In this document: positions 1 to 4,337 of the stretch, one piece after another | How positions within the stretch are numbered: position 1 is the stretch's first letter | Layout of the letters: every line of letters begins with the position of its first letter | Assembly (NCBI GenBank): GCA_018814265.1 | Contig: JAHIZU010000296.1 | Location: 1-6,705 of the forward strand | DNA: 6,705 bases | Source of the DNA: Candidatus Margulisiibacteriota bacterium | Lineage (GTDB): Bacteria; Margulisbacteria; WOR-1; O2-12-FULL-45-9 | Direction: 5' to 3' | Made by a program: the position numbers and the translations under genes | Notes under the pieces: model-generated | Databases searched by the model: none | Told to the model about the DNA's origin: nothing | Seen by the model: only the letters and a program-made list of their open reading frames with translations

Positions 1-865
1 CAGCAACAATAATATCCTCGGTCAATTTCATAATATCATTATAATCAACATAAGCCTGGTATATCTCGATTATTGAGAATTCCGGATTATGCTTATAGGA
101 AATTCCCTCGTTACGGAAAACCCGGCCTATTTCAAAGACTTTTTCAAAGCCGCCAACCACCAGTCTCTTTAAATAAAGCTCCGGCGCGATCCGCATAAAC
201 AGCGGCATGTCCAGGGCGTCATGATAAGTTTCAAATGGCTTGGCCGCAGCTCCGCCCTGCAGAACGTTGAGGATCGGCGTATCAACTTCCAGAAATCCTT
301 TGGCTTCAAGATACTTTCTGATCAAAGAAATAATTTTGCTTCTTTTAACAAAAACCTCTTTTACGCCTGGATTGACCATCAGGTCAACGTATCTTTCCCG
401 ATAACGCAATTCCTTATCTTGCAGGCCATGCCATTTTTCCGGCAGAGGATGAAGCGATTTGCACAGGATCTCAAAATCAGCCACCCGGATTGTTATTTCT
501 TTGGTTTTTGTTTTAAAAATGTGGCCTTTGACCCCGATAATATCGCCTATATCAAGCCTGCGATAAACATCATATTTATCTTGGCCAATAACGTCCTGTT
601 TGGAGTAGATCTGGATGCGGCCGGTCTCATCCTGCAAGGTAGCAAAAGAGGCTCTGCCATGCCCACGCTTGGTCATAATCCGCCCGGCAAGGGATACGGT
701 TTCCTTGCTTTCTTCTCCCTCGCCAAGCTTCTCGTATTGTTTGAGAATCTCAGCCGCTGTATGGGTTTTCTCATAACGATAAGGAAAAGGATTGATCCCT
801 TTTGCCTTAAGCTCGTCTAATTTCTCTCGTCTAACTTTTAGCAATTCATTCAGTTCTTCAGCCAT
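1..865 (-). CDS. lysS: Lysyl-tRNA synthetase, class II (3' end outside window)
   Basis: Charges tRNA-Lys with lysine in the cytoplasm. Reading the minus strand from ATG 863-865 gives 288 codons without a stop; the C-terminal part (family about 490-500 aa) lies beyond base 1. The N-terminus has a helical start and the INPFPY motif (residues 24-29). The OB-fold anticodon-binding domain covers about residues 57-135, with FATLQDETG at 74-82. The catalytic domain begins with motif 1 near 170-200. Then come GGAAAKPF (204-211), [19 protein letters not shown] (217-235) and motif 2 with RNEGIS and HNPEF (251-263), which are diagnostic of bacterial LysRS. The start is supported by GGAGG at 870-874, four bases upstream. 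It lies 68 bp downstream of coaX on the same strand, so co-transcription is likely. Motif 3 is outside the window and cannot be checked. Confidence 0.96.
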   Translation of the reverse strand, partial: MAEELNELLKVRREKLDELKAKGINPFPYRYEKTHTAAEILKQYEKLGEGEESKETVSLAGRIMTKRGHGRASFATLQDETGRIQIYSKQDVIGQDKYDVYRRLDIGDIIGVKGHIFKTKTKEITIRVADFEILCKSLHPLPEKWHGLQDKELRYRERYVDLMVNPGVKEVFVKRSKIISLIRKYLEAKGFLEVDTPILNVLQGGAAAKPFETYHDALDMPLFMRIAPELYLKRLVVGGFEKVFEIGRVFRNEGISYKHNPEFSIIEIYQAYVDYNDIMKLTEDIIVA

Positions 866-869
866 TTAT

Positions 870-874
870 CCTCC
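870..874 (-). promoter_or_regulatory. Ribosome binding site of lysS
   Basis: On the minus strand GGAGG is followed by ATAA and the lysS ATG. It fixes the start and shows that lysS is translated from its own Shine-Dalgarno site, not by coupling to coaX, whose stop lies about 60 bp upstream. Confidence 0.8.
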
Positions 875-884
875 CATTTTCCTC

Positions 885-911
885 GGAACCTGAGAATAAA
901 TTCTCGGTTCC
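885..911 (+). repeat. REP-like palindrome, unit 1
   Basis: A 27-nt imperfect palindrome. Outer arms are GGAACC (885-890) and GGTTCC (906-911); inner arms are GAGAAT (892-897) and ATTCTC (900-905). There is a single unpaired T at 891 and a two-base AA turn, so up to 12 base pairs can form. No T-run follows on either strand, so it is not a standard intrinsic terminator. It lies in the coaX-lysS gap, 10 bp from a second related unit in opposite orientation, the layout of REP doublets mobilised by RAYT-type transposases. No transposase is present here. Confidence 0.8.
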
Positions 912-921
912 TCGCGCAGAT

Positions 922-948
922 GGAACCGCGACTTCAGTCGCAGGTTCC
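922..948 (-). repeat. REP-like palindrome, unit 2 (inverted copy)
   Basis: A 27-nt palindrome with the same design as the unit at 885-911 when read on the minus strand: GGAACC, one unpaired T, GCGACT, a GA turn, AGTCGC, GGTTCC. It differs from unit 1 at five positions; four of these form two compensatory pair changes (A-T to C-G) and one is in the loop. It overlaps the last 15 bases of coaX and contains its TGA stop (934-936), so the final coaX codons Gly-Thr-Cys-Asp are repeat-encoded. Confidence 0.8.
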
Positions 949-1701
949 AATCAATTTCTCAGCTATAATCCTTAATCCTTTAAGCGTTAAGTTGTTATCT
1001 ATTCTATCAACAACCTTGGTATATTTGCAAATAAGCGGAGCCAGGCCACCGGTCGCAACAACTTTAAGATTTCGATTTTTGGATTTTGATTTTGTTTCGT
1101 ATTTAGGATTTAGGATTTCGGATTTTAGTCTTTTGATCATGCCTTCGACCATCGCCACATATCCATAAACCAAACCGCTCCGCATAGCAGCAACAGTATT
1201 CTTGCCAATAATATTCTTTGGCGGTTTGATCTCTATCTTGGGCAGCTTCGCAGCCTGTTCATAAAGCGCATCCCTGGCTAAAATAACCCCCGGAGCAATT
1301 GCGCCACCAAGATATTCCCCTTTAGCTGAGATAGCATCAAAGGTGGTTGCTGTGCCAAAGTCAACGATCACCAAGGGCCCTTTATATAATGTATAGGCAG
1401 CCAAAGCATCAACCACCCGATCCGCGCCAATCTCTTGCTTATTTTTCAATTTAACCTTTAATCCCGGAATATTCTGAGCGGTTACGAAAAAAGCATTACA
1501 ATTATACTGTTTTTTGATCGCTTTTTTCAGCTTCCCATTCATCGCCGGCACAACACTGGCCACAATAACTTTCTCCAGTTTTGCCTTTATTTTCGGCAGC
1601 TTGAGCTTACTAGTTGGCCAACGCCACTGACACAGCAATTTCTTGTTGGAAAACAGGCCTATAACAATATTGGTGTTCCCCAGATCAATAGCCAGAATCA
1701 T
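934..1701 (-). CDS. coaX: Type III pantothenate kinase
   Basis: Phosphorylates pantothenate with ATP, the first step of coenzyme A synthesis, in the cytoplasm. The 255 residues are of normal family length. Family motifs are all present: phosphate-binding DLGNTN (6-11), GADRVVDALAAY (92-103) with the Asp-Arg expected at the catalytic/pantothenate site, DFGTATTFDA (114-123), GGAIAPG (132-138) and the second phosphate loop TGG (217-219). Two oddities are visible. Residues about 194-211 (Lys/Ser/Asn rich) are encoded by an AT-rich short repeat and look like an insertion before the TGG strand. The last residues and stop come from a REP-like palindrome. ATG at 1699-1701 has no Shine-Dalgarno sequence; a promoter at 1711-1739 predicts a nearly leaderless mRNA. 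It is divergent from the FN3 gene at 1825 and upstream of lysS on the same strand. Confidence 0.96.
   Translation of the reverse strand: MILAIDLGNTNIVIGLFSNKKLLCQWRWPTSKLKLPKIKAKLEKVIVASVVPAMNGKLKKAIKKQYNCNAFFVTAQNIPGLKVKLKNKQEIGADRVVDALAAYTLYKGPLVIVDFGTATTFDAISAKGEYLGGAIAPGVILARDALYEQAAKLPKIEIKPPKNIIGKNTVAAMRSGLVYGYVAMVEGMIKRLKSEILNPKYETKSKSKNRNLKVVATGGLAPLICKYTKVVDRIDNNLTLKGLRIIAEKLIGTCD
1068..1127 (+). repeat. Heptamer-type AT-rich repeat inside coaX
   Basis: On the plus strand GGATTT occurs at 1081, 1106, 1113 and 1120. The last three form a 7-nt tandem series GGATTTA, GGATTTC, GGATTTT. The surrounding bases are degenerate GATTTT-type units. The tract is kept in frame within coaX and encodes a Lys/Ser/Asn-rich stretch (residues about 192-212) between the helix ending MIKRLKSE and the conserved strand KVVATGG, where a short turn is usual. 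A 7-nt unit shifts codon phase at each copy, so the encoded residues vary. Confidence 0.6.
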
Positions 1702-1710
1702 TATTCAAAC

Positions 1711-1739
1711 ATTCTAAGCGAGACTCGAAGTTTTGTCCA
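1711..1739 (-). promoter_or_regulatory. Sigma-70-type promoter of coaX (and probably lysS)
   Basis: On the minus strand TGGACA (1739-1734, five of six to TTGACA) is separated by 17 bases from TAGAAT (1716-1711, five of six to TATAAT). The coaX ATG begins nine bases after the -10 box. Transcription would normally start about 7 bases past the -10, leaving only a few bases of leader, which fits the lack of a Shine-Dalgarno sequence for coaX. Activity is inferred. Confidence 0.6.
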
Positions 1740-1811
1740 GTAGAAATAACCGATTTTATGCAAGATTTAGCCTATTTACTACGAAAATATTAGTAGAGAG
1801 GCATTCCCTTT

Positions 1812-1818
1812 GAGGAGG
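1812..1818 (+). promoter_or_regulatory. Ribosome binding site deciding the start of FN3 gene 1
   Basis: GAGGAGG lies six bases before ATG 1825-1827. An in-frame TTG at 1810 overlaps this site and so cannot be the real start. The sequence ATTCCCTTTGAGGAGG (1803-1818) is nearly repeated before FN3 gene 2 at 2926-2941. Confidence 0.85.
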
Positions 1819-1824
1819 TTAATA

Positions 1825-2871
1825 ATGGTTGATGGATTAGCTGGGGTTAGTGTTTCCAACCTACCTGCTGCTCTGCCAAGCAGCCTGGGTGTTTTAGAGT
1901 CACCGATTGGAAGCTCTAACGAACCAACAACCGACAGCGTTACTATTAGTGACCCCTGCCATGCTCCAGATCTTTCCGAAGAAGATCTAAGTATTTGCCG
2001 GGTTCTTACTAATAATACCGATCCCTTAGCTCACGTTGCGCCTCCTGTTGATCTACAAACCGATATAGACCAGGTATCGGGTGATCCCATCTTTACCTGG
2101 AACTCCCCAACAAATCCGGAAAATACGACCTATGCTGTGCAGATCAGCACTGACCCGGATTTTAGTGACCCGCTCCAATTTGATGTGCTAAGAGAAGCTG
2201 CGTCTGGGGTCACCTTTCCGCATCTTTCTGACTTAAGCCCTGATACAGAATATTTCTGGAGGGTTGGTGCCAATCCCAGCCGTGAAGGAGCGCCACCATT
2301 ATGGTCTGAGGAGATTGGACTTTTTATAACTCCCGCAAGGCTGGAACCTGTTTCATTTGCAGAAATCGAGAATGATCCAACCACTAATTTTCTTTCTTTA
2401 TCCTGGGTAGACAATGACAATTCCCAGGAGACAACTTATAATCTTGAGATTTACAATCCCAACGTTAATGATCCGGAAAGGGAACTAGATTACATCTACG
2501 TAGAGGGTATGGCTTCAAGAAGTTATTCCTTTTCAAATGCTCCGCTCATTAATGGGGCAACTTACGCATTTAGATTAGAAGCTGAAAATCCAAATGGTGG
2601 AATTGCGGAGCTTCTTGACCAAAATGGCAATCCCTTCACTTTTGACTTTTCCTCGACAGAAAATCAAGTGTTACCATTCAGAAATGAACCAGGCTTACAA
2701 GTATCAGATCAAACCTTGCAAGCGCTGCAGGGTCTTTCCGCTAGGATGGCCCGCAAGACACTTGTTCTCAACAGCATGCGCGCATGGCACGCAGCCAATG
2801 CAACCGATCAAACAAATGCACTAATTAGAAATTTGCTCATTTTTTCCTATACACTAGATGATGAATATTAA
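1825..2871 (+). CDS. Acidic protein with two fibronectin-III-like domains, paralogue 1
   Basis: Function unknown. The 348-aa product (start chosen at ATG 1825 by its GAGGAGG site and by alignment with the downstream paralogue) has an uncharged Ser/Pro/Asn-rich N-terminus and a TDSVTIS motif at 36-42. Two FN3-like beta-sandwich domains follow. The first (about 75-170) has FTW, YAVQIS, the strand motif TEYFWRVGANPS and a closing WSEEIGLFI. The second (about 175-285) has LSLSW, TYNLEIYN and GATYAFRLEAENPNG. The C-terminal 60 residues look helical and do not resemble the paralogue. There is no signal peptide, membrane segment or sortase motif. Only one lysine occurs in 348 residues, and Asp/Glu far exceed Arg. 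FN3-like folds usually mediate binding, often at the cell surface; a non-Sec export route is possible but not shown. It is the first of three plus-strand genes between coaX and rluD. Confidence 0.85.
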   Translation: MVDGLAGVSVSNLPAALPSSLGVLESPIGSSNEPTTDSVTISDPCHAPDLSEEDLSICRVLTNNTDPLAHVAPPVDLQTDIDQVSGDPIFTWNSPTNPENTTYAVQISTDPDFSDPLQFDVLREAASGVTFPHLSDLSPDTEYFWRVGANPSREGAPPLWSEEIGLFITPARLEPVSFAEIENDPTTNFLSLSWVDNDNSQETTYNLEIYNPNVNDPERELDYIYVEGMASRSYSFSNAPLINGATYAFRLEAENPNGGIAELLDQNGNPFTFDFSSTENQVLPFRNEPGLQVSDQTLQALQGLSARMARKTLVLNSMRAWHAANATDQTNALIRNLLIFSYTLDDEY

Positions 2872-2880
2872 ACAACCACA

Positions 2881-2934
2881 CATCCCTGGCCAAAGTAACT
2901 CCAGGGGCAATCGCCCCACCAAGATATTCCCCTT
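2881..2934 (-). pseudogene. 54-bp remnant of a diverged coaX copy
   Basis: Bases 2881-2934 match coaX bases 1269-1322 at 47 of 54 positions without gaps. Read on the minus strand in the coaX frame it encodes GEYLGGAIAPGVTLARD, differing from CoaX residues 128-144 only at Ile140 to Thr. Six of the seven base differences are at third codon positions, so the copy diverged while coding. It has no other coaX sequence around it and now forms most of the leader of FN3 gene 2. Its end merges with that gene's ribosome binding site at ATTCCCC, a string present both in coaX and, nearly, in the FN3 leader. Confidence 0.85.
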
Positions 2935-2941
2935 GAGGAGG
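2935..2941 (+). promoter_or_regulatory. Ribosome binding site of FN3 gene 2
   Basis: GAGGAGG lies six bases before ATG 2948, the same motif and spacing as for the upstream paralogue. It directly abuts the coaX remnant. Just upstream, GGGGC (2904-2908) and GCCCC (2913-2917) can form a 5-bp hairpin with a four-base loop. Confidence 0.85.
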
Positions 2942-2947
2942 ATATAA

Positions 2948-3952
2948 ATGTTTGATGCAATAAGTGGGGCTATAAATGGAACCAGTCTTCCTCTTTTAAG
3001 AGTTTCAACTCTTCCTAGTAATATCACCCCTAATCAGGACCTTGATATCCCAACAGACAACGTTACTATCAATAGCGAAAACACTAATTCCTCCCCTATC
3101 AGTTTGATTGTACCATTCGGCAACGACATTCAACTCGATGATGGTATTTGCTTCGAGTGGGAAGGAGGATATTATAGCGAGCCTTATAACTTAACGATTT
3201 ATAGAGTTACCTCCGATTATGAGACCCATGACGGCATAATGCTGCCCCCGCACTCGAGAATAAGCGTGTTTCAGGAAGACGGAATCCAATCAAACAGTTG
3301 CATTGTATCCAGAGAGCTATTCCAACCAGGGACAAGCTATTCCTATATCGTTTCCAATGCCAGTAGGGAAGGAAAAATAGTATTAAGCGAGGAGAGAACT
3401 TTTTCGATTGCTTCCGAAGAAGAACAAATAGTCAACAGCACCGCCCCAGCGCTTAATCCCCCATCGTTTGCTATTATCATAAATGATCCAGAGATTGACT
3501 CTCTTTCAATCTCATGGGATGACAATAATCCCAGCAATTCAACCTACAACCTCGAAATTTGGAACAGCACTCAATCAGGAGTTCAAGAAGATTACATTTT
3601 CGAAGATGGAATCATTGGTCAAAGCCTCAATATACCATGTACTTCTTTACTGGATGGGGCAACTTATGCCTTTACTATTGAGGTTGTAAATGAAAATGGA
3701 GAAACAACCATGTTGCTCGACGAAAATGGTCAGCCCTTCTCTTTTGTCTTTTCATCTAGAGAAGCACAAGTCATAACATTTGGAGATGATGCAGCGGCAA
3801 GCCAATTTGTCCCGGAAACAACCATGCGCCCACCTGACATTCCAAACATGATCACAACGGAGGAGCACACCATGGAAAGAACCCTAGATATATGGGAACG
3901 AAATTTTGATTCTCGCTATGGGACTATAGTAATTCCTGATGAGAAACATTGA
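2948..3952 (+). CDS. Acidic protein with two fibronectin-III-like domains, paralogue 2
   Basis: Function unknown. The 334-aa product is a tandem paralogue of the 1825-2871 protein. Both begin M-[VF]-D-[GA]-[LI]-[AS]-G and carry TD[SN]VTI[SN] at residues 36-42. Domain 1 (about 50-156) is diverged but keeps CFEW, NLTIYR, TSYSYIVSNASREG and the closing strand LSEERTFSI. Domain 2 (about 169-278) is about half identical by eye, including PPSFA, IINDP, LSISW, TYNLEIWN, LLDGATYAF, LLDENGQPFSF and FSSREAQV. The C-terminal 55 residues are unlike the paralogue and rich in Thr/Glu/Met/Pro. No signal peptide or membrane segment is seen. There are two lysines in 334 residues. The gap to the upstream gene is 76 bp and contains the coaX remnant. 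Co-expression with paralogue 1 is likely because no terminator separates them. Confidence 0.85.
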   Translation: MFDAISGAINGTSLPLLRVSTLPSNITPNQDLDIPTDNVTINSENTNSSPISLIVPFGNDIQLDDGICFEWEGGYYSEPYNLTIYRVTSDYETHDGIMLPPHSRISVFQEDGIQSNSCIVSRELFQPGTSYSYIVSNASREGKIVLSEERTFSIASEEEQIVNSTAPALNPPSFAIIINDPEIDSLSISWDDNNPSNSTYNLEIWNSTQSGVQEDYIFEDGIIGQSLNIPCTSLLDGATYAFTIEVVNENGETTMLLDENGQPFSFVFSSREAQVITFGDDAAASQFVPETTMRPPDIPNMITTEEHTMERTLDIWERNFDSRYGTIVIPDEKH

Positions 3953-4021
3953 TTGCCAAGTAATCCCCGATTTCTATCTTCCCTAATTCACCTCATTTTT
4001 CCCAAATAGTGAAATTTTCCG

Positions 4022-4054
4022 GATCACCTCCCGATAATCAATCAGGAGGAGATC
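4022..4054 (+). promoter_or_regulatory. Possible Shine-Dalgarno-sequestering hairpin
   Basis: GATC (4022-4025) plus CCTCC (4027-4031) can pair with GGAGG (4045-4049) plus GATC (4051-4054), with one A-A mismatch and a 13-base loop. The right arm is the AGGAGGAG ribosome binding site of the gene starting at GTG 4059. The left arm lies in GGATCACCTCC (4021-4031), identical to the conserved 3' tail of 16S rRNA. Formation would hide the binding site. Regulation is inferred from pairing only. Confidence 0.45.
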
Positions 4055-4058
4055 AAAC

Positions 4059-4337
4059 GTGAGCACAAATCAATTCGTAGTCAGAATAGTTCAACCGTCA
4101 GCAAAACCAGCTTTACCAAAAGTTGATAATTCTCTTCAAAGCGCCAGAAAAAACGCCAACCTGCTATTTTCTAAGATAATGAATGTTTCTATCGGTTCCT
4201 TGGTGGGGATAACGGCAGGGGTTGTGATCTATCTTATGCTAAAGATAATCGGCTTAAACATTGGCGGAGTAGAATCCTCCGTCATTATTGGCCTGCCTTC
4301 GATCCTGATGATCCTGGCATCTTTCGTAATCTGCTAA
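4059..4337 (+). CDS. Small two-segment membrane protein, unknown function
   Basis: Not recognised. The 92-aa product starts at GTG 4059, seven bases after AGGAGGAG (4044-4051). A polar N-terminus (1-40) is followed by two hydrophobic segments, about 43-66 (VSIGSLVGITAGVVIYLM) and 73-92 (VIIGLPSILMILASFVI), ending in Cys. A loop with LNIGG joins them, so a hairpin topology in the cytoplasmic membrane is likely. The gene converges on rluD and its last 53 bases, encoding much of the second segment, overlap the rluD 3' end on the opposite strand. It follows the two FN3 genes in the same direction after 106 bp. With five lysines it does not share their lysine depletion. A role as membrane partner of the FN3 proteins is only a guess from position. 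Confidence 0.65.
   Translation: MSTNQFVVRIVQPSAKPALPKVDNSLQSARKNANLLFSKIMNVSIGSLVGITAGVVIYLMLKIIGLNIGGVESSVIIGLPSILMILASFVIC

Noticed and set aside
885..948. Palindromes between coaX and lysS as intrinsic terminators
   Set aside because: No run of T follows either stem on either strand, and the paired, inverted layout fits a repeat element better.
221..1168. Plus-strand open frames at 221-820 and 920-1168
   Set aside because: They lie antisense to lysS and coaX, have no ribosome binding sites or recognisable domains, and are by-products of the real genes.
1734..1763. Plus-strand promoter for FN3 gene 1 (TTGTCC, 17 bases, TTATGC)
   Set aside because: The -10 match is poor and the candidate overlaps the better minus-strand coaX promoter; no convincing plus-strand promoter was found in 1702-1809.
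1777..1795. Inverted repeat TACTA / TAGTA in the coaX-FN3 gap as an operator
   Set aside because: Only five bases per arm with a nine-base AT-rich spacer; expected by chance in such sequence.
1810..1824. TTG at 1810 as the start of FN3 gene 1
   Set aside because: It overlaps the Shine-Dalgarno sequence; ATG 1825 aligns with the paralogue start and places the shared motif at the same residue numbers.
2904..2917. GGGGC/GCCCC hairpin as a terminator between the FN3 genes
   Set aside because: The stem is short, no T-run follows, and the sequence is explained by its coaX origin; the pairing may be a by-product of third-position changes.
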